Shown one piece after another: positions 24,158-32,553 of a DNA stretch of 64,000 nucleotides. The translations under genes were made by a program, and so were the position numbers. The stretch is from the IMG/VR virus record IMGVR_UViG_3300009320_000007, positions 1-64,000 of that record; one strand, 5' to 3'. Position 1 is the first letter of the stretch; the number at the start of each line of letters is the position of its first letter. A model generated the notes under the pieces. That model was given only the letters and a program-made list of their open reading frames with translations, made no database searches and was not told where the DNA came from. The stretch is from a virus.

Positions 24158-24334
24158 CTATTCCTCCGGCGGCATGGGAATCTCCCCACTGATGAGGCCG
24201 CGGATTACAGCAGCGTAGAGGAGGTGATTCACGGGCCCTCGGCGCCACTCCACCCGGAAGTCCAGCACAACGGTTTCCACGTTGTTCCGGAAAGTGTCCA
24301 GCTTGGTGCCTCTTTCGGTGGTGTAGGTAGCCAT
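24158..24334 (-). CDS. small hypothetical protein
   Basis: 58 residues (MATYTTERGTKLDTFRNNVE...), ATG at 24334 behind GAGGGAG, stop one base before the next ATG. Soluble, mixed helix/strand. First gene of this minus-strand group, with a TTTACA-17-CATACT promoter upstream. Confidence 0.65.
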   Translation of the reverse strand: MATYTTERGTKLDTFRNNVETVVLDFRVEWRRGPVNHLLYAAVIRGLISGEIPMPPEE

Positions 24335-24355
24335 CGCTCCCTCGCTTCACCCCAG

Positions 24356-24417
24356 AGTATGCCCTAACTTCAGGCAGTTGTAAAGAAACTCAATTCCCCC
24401 CCCAGTCGAGCTATAAG
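24356..24417. promoter_or_regulatory. overlapping divergent promoters
   Basis: Minus: TTTACA (24379-24384), 17 bp, CATACT (24356-24361). Plus: TATAAG at 24412-24417 preceded by TCAATTCC 22 bases upstream, the same spacing as at 40281/40303. The plus leader carries GGACCAACA before GGAGG. Confidence 0.65.
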
Positions 24418-24455
24418 AGCCACGAAGAGGACCAACAACTTTTACGGAGGAGCAA

Positions 24456-24899
24456 ATGGAGGACCCTACCAATCCCCCCTGCCAACGTTGCAGGGAGCCG
24501 GCGGCCTTCCCGGACGCCAAAAAGTGCACCCGATGCTGGGAGCTGGAAACCCGTATCGAGCACAGTCCCCAAATCGCTGCCAACATCCTGAACCAGGTGG
24601 GCGGCTACATCGTTGTGGGGCTGCTGCCGTGGACTGACCAAGTACCGGTGGAGCCAGGCAACTGGTGGTTCCACGGGTGGACCCACTACAACATGGCTGG
24701 CAGCCACGACCCCTACCTGCGCTTCGTGGAAGTGCATTGGGCGGGCAGCGGGCAGCACCGCCATCTCATCTTCGTCAGCGAGGGCGAATTCCTCTACTCG
24801 CACCAAGTCGCTGGGCTGTGGCTCGAAGCGGCCGTGCCGGATGAACCTGACCTTGCCGACGTCATTGCGGGGCTCGCCCCCACCAACAAGGAGGAGTAG
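24456..24899 (+). CDS. zinc-finger hypothetical protein
   Basis: 147 residues with N-terminal CQRC...CTRC (residues 9-30), a treble-clef-like zinc site, followed by a Trp-rich beta domain (WWFHGWTHYNMAG). First gene of the recD block. Unknown family. Confidence 0.7.
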   Translation: MEDPTNPPCQRCREPAAFPDAKKCTRCWELETRIEHSPQIAANILNQVGGYIVVGLLPWTDQVPVEPGNWWFHGWTHYNMAGSHDPYLRFVEVHWAGSGQHRHLIFVSEGEFLYSHQVAGLWLEAAVPDEPDLADVIAGLAPTNKEE

Positions 24900-24900
24900 A

Positions 24901-25290
24901 ATGAAAGCAGCAACACGAGGAAACGTAGCAGCGCTGGTGTTCGGGAGGGGGAAAGTTGTCTCCTTCACCGCCGGCGGCAAGAAGCGGTACGAAATCCAGC
25001 CCGGGTATGTTATCGTCAACGGCGAAATCCGCATGGCGGACGGGACCGAAGCCTTTGCCCTGCTGGAATTCGACGAGCTTTCCAGTGGAGAGCACAGCGG
25101 TACAGGAATCTTCATCCCGGACAAGGACGTCATCGTCTTCCTGGACGAGGAGGGCTCCCTGGACAAACTGGGGAAGACAACGGCGGAAGTGTTCCCGTAC
25201 CGGTACCGGTACCACGTGCAGCTGAGCTGCTCCGACCACCACGTCGGGGACGACGGTTGGTCGTTAGCCGGGTGGAAGTTAAGGAGGTAG
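24901..25290 (+). CDS. hypothetical protein
   Basis: 129 residues; ATG directly after the upstream stop with GGAGGAG before it. Beta-rich, including IQPGYVIVNGEIRMADG and IFIPDKDVIVFLDEEG. No motif recognised. Confidence 0.7.
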   Translation: MKAATRGNVAALVFGRGKVVSFTAGGKKRYEIQPGYVIVNGEIRMADGTEAFALLEFDELSSGEHSGTGIFIPDKDVIVFLDEEGSLDKLGKTTAEVFPYRYRYHVQLSCSDHHVGDDGWSLAGWKLRR

Positions 25291-25291
25291 C

Positions 25292-25687
25292 ATGTTCGAG
25301 GTGAAGAGAGCAACCAAAGAGGAACTGGAAGCATTCCTCAAAGGGACGTTCGGTGACGTCCAATGGACCAGGTACGACAACTTCTGGTGCGCCGTGTCCC
25401 CAAAGGACTGGCCGCCAAACCTGCGCGCCGCCATAGAGACTGAGTTCGACCCCGCCAAGGAGCTGTGCAAGGGGGAAGACTGCCCCGCCTGCACATACCT
25501 GAGGGAGCACGGCTTCTTTGTTATGGCGGTACGGGTAGGTGTTTTCCTCGTCTTCGCTCCGTACCAGGACGACCTGTTCATCGGGAAGCTCGCCGGCCCC
25601 GGCGCCGGGAGGGTACATGAAGAGCTGCGACAGATGACTGCGGAGGACGTCATGACCAACGCCCCGCCTAAGGCGGAGATGCACTGA
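25292..25687 (+). CDS. hypothetical protein
   Basis: 131 residues, with a C...C..C cluster (LCKGEDCPACTY) that could bind zinc. Helical N-terminus. Its stop shares a base with the helicase start (TGATG), so it is coupled to it. Confidence 0.7.
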   Translation: MFEVKRATKEELEAFLKGTFGDVQWTRYDNFWCAVSPKDWPPNLRAAIETEFDPAKELCKGEDCPACTYLREHGFFVMAVRVGVFLVFAPYQDDLFIGKLAGPGAGRVHEELRQMTAEDVMTNAPPKAEMH

Positions 25688-27966
25688 TGAAAGAACCTGA
25701 GGAGTACACTGGGACCTTCGTCCGGGAAATCTTCCGCCGAGGGGATTTCTGCATAGGCATTGTCAAGCTCTCTCAAGCAGAGGAAGACGGGCCCAACAGC
25801 ATGAAGATCATTGGCGAATTCGATCTCGTCCAGGAGGGGGAGCAAATTTCCTTCTCCGGGGAATGGGAGAAGGACCGCCGAGGGGACGGTGACATCTTTC
25901 GGGTCCACCTCCTTGCTCCCGCTCTCCCGCACGACCAGCAGGGGATGATAGAGTTCCTGCAACGGTTCACGGACCAGATCGGCCCTACCCTTGCGGAGCG
26001 CATCGTTGAGGCCTTCGGGTCCGACACCATTGACGTCTTGAATACCGCCCCCCTCCGCCTGCTGGAAGTTGAGGGGGTGGGGGAAGGGCGTGTCACCGCC
26101 ATTGTCGACGCCTGGCGGGAGCACCAGTACCTCCACGAGTTGCTGACGTTTCTCTGCCGCATCGGGGTGCCGCCCCGGTTCCTGCGGCGCATCCACGACC
26201 GCTGGGGAGAGAAGGCGCAGGAGATCATCAAAGACAACCCGTACAGCCTCATTGAGCTCGATGGGATCAGTTTCCGCACGGCTGACAAAGCCGGCCTGCG
26301 AGCAGGCATCGACCGGGAGAGCGTCGAACGCATGGCAGCGGCCTGCTGGCACACCCTGAAGACCATCGAAAGGAACGGGCACACCTGCTTCCCCCTGACT
26401 GAGTTCGAGGACGAAGTCTACTCCACCCTCCAAGACGAAGAGGGGCTGGAAGACCTCCCCCTGCGGGGGCTGGAGAGGCTCGTCGAGCAGGGGAAGGTCT
26501 CCCTGGTCGAGGACGAAGAGGAGGGGGAGGCCTTCGTGTACCTCGCCAGGACCTTGGAGAGGGAGCAGTACATCGGGAAACGGTTACGGGCACTCTCCCG
26601 AGACCGAGGGCACCCCCTCCACTTCAACAAAGCCGCTTGGCAAGAAGGGGTGGGTTCCCTTGAACTCTCCAAGGGGCAAGAGCAAGCCTTGCACCTGGCT
26701 TTGAACCACCATGCCCTAATCGTAACCGGCGGGCCAGGAACCGGGAAGACTACCCTGCTGAAGGCCCTCCTGATGGCGTTCGAGAGTGCAGATGTGGAGG
26801 TCTTCCTGTGCTCCCCCACCGGCCGGGCGGCCAAGCGCATGGAGGAGGTCACCGGCCAGCCGGCCATGACCATCCACCGGGCCCTCCACTTCTGCCCCAG
26901 CAACCGCAGCAAGAAGGGGGAGAAGACAGAGAAGGAGGACAACCAACTGCAGGGAGGGTGGGGGCTGAACCGGGATAACCCGCTGCCCCCCGGCGTGGTC
27001 ATCGTGGATGAAGCGTCCATGTTGGACAACCACTTGACCTTCCGCATTATGGACGCCCTACCGGAAGACGGGAGCCTCATCTTGATCGGGGACGTCGACC
27101 AACTCCCCAGCGTGGGCAACGGCAACGTGCTCCGGGACATCCTCCTCAGTGGGGTCCTACCCACCATGCGACTAACGGAAGTCTTCCGCCAGGCACAATC
27201 CAGCATGATCATTAGGAACGCCCACCGCATCAACCAGGGAAGAATCCCCCGGAGCAAAGCGGACGAGGGGCGGCTCGACGACTTCCGCTGGGTCAAGTTT
27301 GACGACCCGGACGAGGCCAGAGAGGCCATAGTGAGCCGGATGATCAAGGAGCACCTGTCCGGAGTGTACAAAGGGGGGGTTCAAGTACTGGCCCCTACCT
27401 ACGCCGGCCCGCTCGGGGTGGACCTCCTGAACGAGGAGATCCAGAAGCGGCTCAACCCCCACAACCCGGTCTTGCTGGAACAGCACGGCCACAAGATCAA
27501 GCTTCGGGACAAGGTCATCCACACCCGGAACAACTATGACTTGTCCATCTTCAACGGGGACATCGGCGTGGTTGTGCCGGAACCCTCCGACCTCGCCCCC
27601 CTGCAATGGGACATCGACCTGGCCGCCCGCATCAAGGTGCAGCTGCAGTCGAAGAAGGCCCTGGTGTGGGTGGAGTACCCGGACCGCCCCTTCCCGGTCC
27701 CCTACTTCGAGGGGGCTACCGACCAGCTCCGGCTGGCCTACTGCATTACCGTCCACAAGGCCCAAGGGTCGGAGTACGGCTGCGCAGTCATAGCCCTCCA
27801 CTCCTCCCACAGCATCATGCGGGTGCGGAACTTGCTGTACACCGCCGTCACTCGAGGGGCCGAGAGGGTCATCCTGGTAGGGGAGGAGTCCTCCGTCAGG
27901 TGGGCTGTCAACAACGCCCGAGTATCTCGGCGCTTCACCCTGCTGGACAAGTGGATCACTGCGTAA
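25687..27966 (+). CDS. recD2: RecD2-like ATP-dependent DNA helicase
   Basis: 759 residues, full RecD2 length. N-terminal OB-like domain, then helix-hairpin-helix repeats (LLEVEGVGEGRVTAIVDAW; PYSLIELDGISFRTADKAG). Helicase core: Walker A TGGPGTGKTT near 347-356, motif II VIVDEASML near 437, IGDVDQLPSVGNG (motif III), LTEVFRQAQSS (motif IV), ITVHKAQGSEY (motif V) and LLYTAVTRGAERV (motif VI), with an SH3-like insert between. A superfamily 1B 5'-3' DNA helicase, probably for phage replication or recombination. No RecB/RecC partner is present. Confidence 0.93.
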   Translation: MKEPEEYTGTFVREIFRRGDFCIGIVKLSQAEEDGPNSMKIIGEFDLVQEGEQISFSGEWEKDRRGDGDIFRVHLLAPALPHDQQGMIEFLQRFTDQIGPTLAERIVEAFGSDTIDVLNTAPLRLLEVEGVGEGRVTAIVDAWREHQYLHELLTFLCRIGVPPRFLRRIHDRWGEKAQEIIKDNPYSLIELDGISFRTADKAGLRAGIDRESVERMAAACWHTLKTIERNGHTCFPLTEFEDEVYSTLQDEEGLEDLPLRGLERLVEQGKVSLVEDEEEGEAFVYLARTLEREQYIGKRLRALSRDRGHPLHFNKAAWQEGVGSLELSKGQEQALHLALNHHALIVTGGPGTGKTTLLKALLMAFESADVEVFLCSPTGRAAKRMEEVTGQPAMTIHRALHFCPSNRSKKGEKTEKEDNQLQGGWGLNRDNPLPPGVVIVDEASMLDNHLTFRIMDALPEDGSLILIGDVDQLPSVGNGNVLRDILLSGVLPTMRLTEVFRQAQSSMIIRNAHRINQGRIPRSKADEGRLDDFRWVKFDDPDEAREAIVSRMIKEHLSGVYKGGVQVLAPTYAGPLGVDLLNEEIQKRLNPHNPVLLEQHGHKIKLRDKVIHTRNNYDLSIFNGDIGVVVPEPSDLAPLQWDIDLAARIKVQLQSKKALVWVEYPDRPFPVPYFEGATDQLRLAYCITVHKAQGSEYGCAVIALHSSHSIMRVRNLLYTAVTRGAERVILVGEESSVRWAVNNARVSRRFTLLDKWITA

Positions 27967-27983
27967 TCTCTGCCTTTTCCTGT

Positions 27984-28030
27984 CATAAGAACAGTGACAG
28001 GGTGTACCTGTCCACCAAGCCGGGGGACAC
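27984..28030 (+). promoter_or_regulatory. CATAAG extended -10 with leader hairpin
   Basis: TGTCATAAGAA (CATAAG at 27984-27989), a weaker member of the TATAAG promoter set, followed by the hairpin GACAGG-tgta-CCTGTC. It would drive the short gene at 28053. Confidence 0.45.
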
Positions 28031-28052
28031 TCGGCGAAGGAGGGAATATAGA

Positions 28053-28220
28053 ATGGGTTGTGCAGAGAGTTACACAAGGAGCTCGGGGGAGTTGTGCTGC
28101 TCCATCAAGGAGCAAGACGTGGGTGGCTTCCCCGCCCCGCCCGATGAGGATTGCTTGTGCACTGGAAACTGCCGGTTCTTCCTCCTCGAGGAGGACCCGG
28201 AAGACTCGGAAGAGGAGTAG
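28053..28220 (+). CDS. small Cys-rich acidic protein
   Basis: 55 residues with six Cys (MGCAES, LCCS, CLCTGNC) and a strongly acidic C-terminus. GGAGGG lies before the ATG. The CLC..NC cluster suggests a metal site. Function unknown. Confidence 0.6.
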   Translation: MGCAESYTRSSGELCCSIKEQDVGGFPAPPDEDCLCTGNCRFFLLEEDPEDSEEE

Positions 28221-28228
28221 TTGGTCCA

Positions 28229-28267
28229 CCCCCGCCCGTAGTTGGCCCGGCCAGCTGCGAGCGGGGG
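28229..28267. terminator. terminator hairpin between convergent blocks
   Basis: CCCCCGC/GCGGGGG outer stem with an inner GGCC..GGCC region, between convergent genes. Confidence 0.6.
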
Positions 28268-28289
28268 TAGTCCGCTGTCGACCTTCCCT

Positions 28290-28604
28290 TTAGCGTCGAC
28301 GCTTGGGCGAACCACTACGCCTATGGCGAGTCTTGGCTTGTGCCTGCGCTCTCCTGAGGGCAAACCTGTGGAAGAGGAGGGCGGTAAGAGGGCCAGCGCT
28401 TTTCTCCATCCCCTCCAGGGCCGCTACGGCCCCCGCAGCCCCGGCGTTCTTGCTGATGGTCTCTACAGGATCTGACTTTGTCTTCTTGGCCGGGAGCTTC
28501 TTGATGCTTTGCCCTTTAGCCTTCATTTCGTCGGCCCACTTCCGCGCAAGTCGAGGTTTCCTGGCGAACAGGAACCTTTGCTGGGCACGGCTCTCAAATG
28601 GCAT
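28290..28604 (-). CDS. small basic phage protein
   Basis: 104 residues starting MPFESRAQQRFLFARKPRLA, a pattern often seen in small phage proteins (MPFxSxAQxRxxFAxxP...A..WA). Contains GMEKSAGPL, related to a motif at the N-terminus of three other proteins here, and ends in an Arg-rich tail. Possibly virion- or DNA-associated. Confidence 0.6.
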   Translation of the reverse strand: MPFESRAQQRFLFARKPRLARKWADEMKAKGQSIKKLPAKKTKSDPVETISKNAGAAGAVAALEGMEKSAGPLTALLFHRFALRRAQAQAKTRHRRSGSPKRRR

Positions 28605-28606
28605 AG

Positions 28607-28927
28607 CTACCTCGCTATTCTCCCTATTCCCTTGGCTGCCAACCCTCCCAGCTCACCACCGCCATAGCCCAGCATACCCCCCAACACAGTGGCCAACGGG
28701 GAGAGTTTACGGGCTACTCGCGTACGCCGGAAGATGCTTCCAGTGCGCTTGGCTACCAGCCGAGGATTCAGCAACGCCGCCAGGGCTGCGCCGGTACTTA
28801 CATTTACTGCTGTGGCATGCTTGGCTCCGTGCCCCCGCTTGTACCCAACTACAGCGGGGATGATGAATGACAGGCCGGCTTCCTTGGCCAAGGCGTCTGC
28901 AACTCCAAGGGCGAAGTGCTCGTCCAT
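28607..28927 (-). CDS. putative virion-associated membrane-active protein
   Basis: 106 residues from the ATG at 28927 (GGAGG). N-terminal FALGVADALAKEAG signal-like motif, then Ala/Gly/Val-rich hydrophobic stretches (FIIPAVVGYKRG; VLGGMLGYGGGELGGLAAKG) separated by a basic linker. Shares this architecture with the proteins at 42363-43438 and 43514. Confidence 0.55.
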   Translation of the reverse strand: MDEHFALGVADALAKEAGLSFIIPAVVGYKRGHGAKHATAVNVSTGAALAALLNPRLVAKRTGSIFRRTRVARKLSPLATVLGGMLGYGGGELGGLAAKGIGRIAR

Positions 28928-28953
28928 CCTACCTCCAGAGGGGAAGTGTACCA

Positions 28954-29070
28954 TTATCTTCGCGGACGGTCCAGAAAAGGCTGCTTCTTAAAAAAGGAAC
29001 GGATCAGGAGGCACACCAACTGTATGGCCGCTTTGACCTCACGAACAAGGGATATGCGCCGTTTATGCAC
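28954..29070 (-). CDS. possible small basic amphipathic protein
   Basis: 38 residues from a GTG: a basic N-terminus, a short hydrophobic helix (VKAAIQLVCLLIRSFF) and a basic end. Overlaps the upstream gene by 8 bases. Weak ribosome site; kept because it fills an otherwise empty gap. Confidence 0.3.
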   Translation of the reverse strand: MHKRRISLVREVKAAIQLVCLLIRSFFKKQPFLDRPRR

Positions 29071-29302
29071 CTGCCCTGTCCTCAACCCAAGCACTGAAGG
29101 AGTCTTCAGGAATGTCTAAGTAACTATTGAGGGGGGCGGGAGCTACCGCCCGATGCCACAACTCCGTGATGTTGACCTCAAGTAGATCGACCCGGCGCCT
29201 TGTGCTGCTCAGCTGCTCCTCCAAGAGCTCTTTGTGCTGCCTCAACTGAGCAACTTGCTCCCTCAAGGCCCGAACTACTTCTAAGGGATCTCCCCCACAC
29301 AT
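29063..29302 (-). CDS. coiled-coil hypothetical protein
   Basis: 79 residues from the ATG at 29302 (GGAGG). Mostly one coiled coil (LREQVAQLRQHKELLEEQLS) with an N-terminal MCGGD. Driven by its own TTGACA promoter. Confidence 0.65.
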   Translation of the reverse strand: MCGGDPLEVVRALREQVAQLRQHKELLEEQLSSTRRRVDLLEVNITELWHRAVAPAPLNSYLDIPEDSFSAWVEDRAGA

Positions 29303-29322
29303 GACGCTGCCCTCCTGGTTAC

Positions 29323-29350
29323 AGGATAGCAACCTGTATAGGTTTGTCAA
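29323..29350 (-). promoter_or_regulatory. TTGACA promoter with inverted repeat in spacer
   Basis: TTGACA (29345-29350), 16 bp spacer, TATCCT (29323-29328). The spacer is the inverted repeat AACCT-atac-AGGTT, a likely operator. Confidence 0.65.
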
Positions 29351-29418
29351 GATTACTCGACTTTTCTGCTGAGGGAGCTCTCCTCCTCAGGGATGTACTT
29401 GGCCCAAGAGGCCCAGCA

Positions 29419-31179
29419 CTACAACTCTTTGGGGTACTCGTACTCCCACTCCCCCCGCATAATGTTCCACGTACGGGAGATGTACTTGTGCGGCCGAGTC
29501 AACAACCACATCTCCGGAGTGGGGTCCTCCCCCGGCTTCAGGGGGTGGGCGCCGGACAAAGAGATCCGCACGCCCTCATTGGTAAAGTGCTTTGCTTTAG
29601 CCACGTTGTACACCCACTCATCCGTAGTGTGGTGGGCAGTCCTCCCACTGCGCAGCTTCCGCCAGGCTTTCACCAGGAAGCCGGGGTTGGGCTCCACCGA
29701 GACATACCGCTTCACGATCACTCGACGGTCCTCCGGAGCGAACTGGGCCTGCCCCTCCAAACGGCGTACCCGGGCTTGGGCCTGACGGATGATCTCGGGG
29801 TTGAAGTGCCCCTCCATGGCCTGAAACATGTTGGCGTTCTTGAGGTCCAACCCTTCAGCCCCTGCGCCTGAAAGCACCAATACTCGAGTCTTGCCTGCTT
29901 TGAAGTCCTTGACCGCTTGTTGGCGCCCTTCTTTGCTGATTTCGTGCTCCCCAACCTCCCGGCCGGCGCCGATAAAAATGGAGTGGGGTATCCCCCGCTG
30001 CGTCAACGCATAGTGGACTGCCTCCACACCCCCCTTGATGAAGTTGGAATAGATGACCGTCTTGTTGCGGGGGTCTGCCGCCAAATGTTCCTCGGCATCA
30101 CTTGCTACTCGCTCGAGCTTGGTGGAGGTCTCCAGCATCTTGTCGTTCAGCCCAAAACGATTCTGCGTGGACTGCGCTGCCTGGCGGGCCTTGGTTACCC
30201 GAGCGAAGACGTGGTGCCGTTCCTTCCTCTTTGGGACAATGCCGGCAATGATTCGCCGAACAATGGACGACGGAACTCCCCGGAGTTCCTCCTGGTAAAA
30301 ATCCCACTGCTGGGAGGACATCTCCACCGGAATATACTCCGTAGTCACAGGGGGCAGGGACTTCCCCAGGTCCTCAGTGGAGACGAAGTCTATCCACTGC
30401 TCTCCCAACTTCATAAGGGTCTCGGGTTCAGTGACCGCCTTTTGCCCCCGCTCCCGGCCAAACAGCCCCTCAAACGTCCCCACCTGGGTAGTCACCTGTC
30501 GAGACAACCGCCCCTTGGCCGAAATCTCCCCGTCCGACACCGCCGACAATAGCGGCATCATGTCGTTGGGGGTGTTGGAAACTATCGAGCCAGTCAACAG
30601 GAGGCAATGGGGCACCCCCCTCCGCAGCTCCATGAAGGAGCGAAAGTTCTGGGAGTTTGGGTCCTTCATCCTCTGAGCTTCGTCCGCTATCACCAAGCCC
30701 GGGGACAGGGCACTCAGTGCCGCCGCATGACGGCGGACCATGGCCCACCCCAACACGATGTAGTCAGGGAGGTTGTTCTGCACTTGGAGTTTCTTCAGGA
30801 AGGCAACGTCCTTCCCGGTCTGGATAACGAAGCCGTCTCGGTTGGTGAACTTCTCAATGCCCTGCTCATCAAACTGGGTCTTCAGCCCATCGGGGGTGAT
30901 CACTACGATCGGCCCCCCACCTTGCTTCAGCACGTCCTCAGCAAGAGCTACCGACACAAAGGACTTCCCCGTGCCCACGCCATGGGCAAGGATGAGGCGG
31001 CCCCCATTCCGCCGGGCTTTCTCCAGCGCCCGCTTCTGGTGAGGGTAGGGAGTGAACCCCACCCGCAACCCTGGCCGCGAGGGGCGCCCCTCCGCCCACT
31101 TCGGGTGGGCCTGGCGAGCCTCGGCTAACTTCCCCAAGCCAGGGTGGTCGAGTATGCTGTTGAGTACTGAAGAAGCCAC
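29419..31179 (-). CDS. SF2/SNF2-family DNA helicase
   Basis: 586 residues from a GTG at 31179 (GGGAGGT 7 bases upstream); an ATG at 31224 without a good site is the alternative. Motifs: YPHQKRALEKA (Q-like), Walker A AHGVGTGKSFVSVAL near 66, motif II VIADEAQRMKDP, motif III LLLTGSIVSNTP, then the C-terminal RecA lobe with VIYSNFIKGGVEAV, RVLVLSGAGAEGLDLKNA and IIRQAQARVRRLE. Phages use such enzymes in replication, transcription remodelling, or as injected virion proteins; its neighbours suggest the last is possible. Confidence 0.88.
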   Translation of the reverse strand: MASSVLNSILDHPGLGKLAEARQAHPKWAEGRPSRPGLRVGFTPYPHQKRALEKARRNGGRLILAHGVGTGKSFVSVALAEDVLKQGGGPIVVITPDGLKTQFDEQGIEKFTNRDGFVIQTGKDVAFLKKLQVQNNLPDYIVLGWAMVRRHAAALSALSPGLVIADEAQRMKDPNSQNFRSFMELRRGVPHCLLLTGSIVSNTPNDMMPLLSAVSDGEISAKGRLSRQVTTQVGTFEGLFGRERGQKAVTEPETLMKLGEQWIDFVSTEDLGKSLPPVTTEYIPVEMSSQQWDFYQEELRGVPSSIVRRIIAGIVPKRKERHHVFARVTKARQAAQSTQNRFGLNDKMLETSTKLERVASDAEEHLAADPRNKTVIYSNFIKGGVEAVHYALTQRGIPHSIFIGAGREVGEHEISKEGRQQAVKDFKAGKTRVLVLSGAGAEGLDLKNANMFQAMEGHFNPEIIRQAQARVRRLEGQAQFAPEDRRVIVKRYVSVEPNPGFLVKAWRKLRSGRTAHHTTDEWVYNVAKAKHFTNEGVRISLSGAHPLKPGEDPTPEMWLLTRPHKYISRTWNIMRGEWEYEYPKEL

Positions 31180-31231
31180 TGAGCGCACCTCCCGGGGCCA
31201 TTCTACAGCCCCTACCTGGCACATGCAAGGA

Positions 31232-31693
31232 TCAGGGAACCCAATCAGTACGGGCGTCGACGTCGAAGTCGGGGTACGCCCAGGAAACAGCGAGGTCGGC
31301 AGCGAAGGTGACCTTCTCCATCCCCGTATGCGTAGCGGAAGCTATCTCAACCAACCGAGCGTAGGGGAAGAACAAGCCTTCTTTGTAGTCAGGAGTACTT
31401 ATGGCGGGGATCTTACCGTGCATCTCCACCCCGTCCCCGAACGGCACCCGCAGGTGCAATAACAAGCGCCCCTCGGAGAACTCGTAGTCCAGGCGGTCGT
31501 ACGTGGCCGGCTCTATCCCCATCGCCGCTTTAATGACCGGGCCAGGGTCAATGTCCTCCTGGAAGTGGCTGAGCGCCAGCTTCCTCCGGAGCTGCAACGG
31601 CAGCAGCTCATCCCCCACCAGCTTGATGACGGCCTCGTAACTCCTGATAAGCCGCACCAGCACCCGGACGTGGTCGGTAGTAACGACAAACAT
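31232..31693 (-). CDS. hypothetical protein
   Basis: 153 residues, start coupled by ATGA. Helical N-terminus (VRLIRSYEAVIKLVGDELLP), beta-rich C-terminus. Unknown. Confidence 0.7.
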   Translation of the reverse strand: MFVVTTDHVRVLVRLIRSYEAVIKLVGDELLPLQLRRKLALSHFQEDIDPGPVIKAAMGIEPATYDRLDYEFSEGRLLLHLRVPFGDGVEMHGKIPAISTPDYKEGLFFPYARLVEIASATHTGMEKVTFAADLAVSWAYPDFDVDARTDWVP

Positions 31694-31977
31694 CAGCCGC
31701 CCTTCCGCCGGCGCTCGATCTCCTCTCCCACTTCCCGAGCGGCGGTCAGCGCCGCTTCCTGCCGCTCCCTCGCCGACGTACAAGCCAACCCCTCAGCCTG
31801 TGCCGCCATGAACAGGAATCCCATCGGCTGGTAATCGCCGGCAGCAACGCACTTCCCCGTCCTGATGTCCTGCACGTACACTGCCTTGCCCGAATCGTAC
31901 TTCGTAAAACCGGGGGCGATGGGCACCCACTTGTGCTCTGGAATCATTCCGGGGTCAGCTACAATTGATAAATCCAT
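31693..31977 (-). CDS. hypothetical protein
   Basis: 94 residues, Ala/Glu-rich helical C-terminus and a beta N-terminal half (YVQDIRTGKCVAAGD). Coupled at its 3' end by ATGA; its 5' end overlaps the next gene upstream. Confidence 0.65.
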   Translation of the reverse strand: MDLSIVADPGMIPEHKWVPIAPGFTKYDSGKAVYVQDIRTGKCVAAGDYQPMGFLFMAAQAEGLACTSARERQEAALTAAREVGEEIERRRKGG

Positions 31978-32147
31978 CCCACTCTCCTATTTTTTACGGT
32001 TGAGGCAGCGACAAACAACAACACCACCAAGAGCCCTACTGAGAGCAACAACCAACCCGAAACCGCCCAAGCCCAAACCTCTTCCCAGGCCTCGCTACAC
32101 GAGGGGGGGAGCTCCATCCCAAGCATTTTGCTGAGCTGCGTAATCAT
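31959..32147 (-). CDS. small single-pass membrane protein
   Basis: 62 residues with one strong transmembrane helix (WLLLSVGLLVVLLFVAAST) and a short basic tail. Several ATGs (32147, 32126, 32117) could start it. Overlaps both neighbours. Confidence 0.55.
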   Translation of the reverse strand: MITQLSKMLGMELPPSCSEAWEEVWAWAVSGWLLLSVGLLVVLLFVAASTVKNRRVGWIYQL

Positions 32148-32553
32148 CGGCGAGCTTCTTCGCCTCCTTTTGTGACTGCACTTCCAGGATTCCCCGTACC
32201 GGGTGCTGAATGACGTACACGGGCGCCTCCTCGCGCTCCTCTCCCGCGAACGGAAGGGGCATAATGTGAAAGCCGGAGAGGATTGTCCCGGCGTGCTTTC
32301 GGTACCACGTGTACGGAATTACGTAACCCTTGATGCACAAGTTGGTATAGAAGTCTCCTTTCCCCTCCACAACCAATTGATTGTGGAACAGCGCAATGCC
32401 GATTCTCAACTTGTCGACTGGGATGTGGACGCCCAGCGCCTTCCCACGAGCCTCTACCCACCGCCTCACTTCCCACACGATATCGTCAGCGGTGGGGCTC
32501 CTCTTGGCCAGGGCGTTCCTCACTACCTCAGCAAGCCCCTCTGACCACCTCAT
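32095..32553 (-). CDS. hypothetical protein
   Basis: 152 residues, ATGA-coupled to the methyltransferase upstream. Mixed fold with a HNQLVVEGKG segment; no recognisable motif. May act with the methyltransferase, but only position supports this. Confidence 0.7.
   Translation of the reverse strand: MRWSEGLAEVVRNALAKRSPTADDIVWEVRRWVEARGKALGVHIPVDKLRIGIALFHNQLVVEGKGDFYTNLCIKGYVIPYTWYRKHAGTILSGFHIMPLPFAGEEREEAPVYVIQHPVRGILEVQSQKEAKKLADDYAAQQNAWDGAPPLV

Noticed and set aside
25279-26433. Long open frame on the minus strand opposite the helicase
   Set aside because: It lies antisense to the RecD2-like gene, whose motifs are beyond doubt; the antisense protein is low complexity and typical of GC-rich shadow frames.
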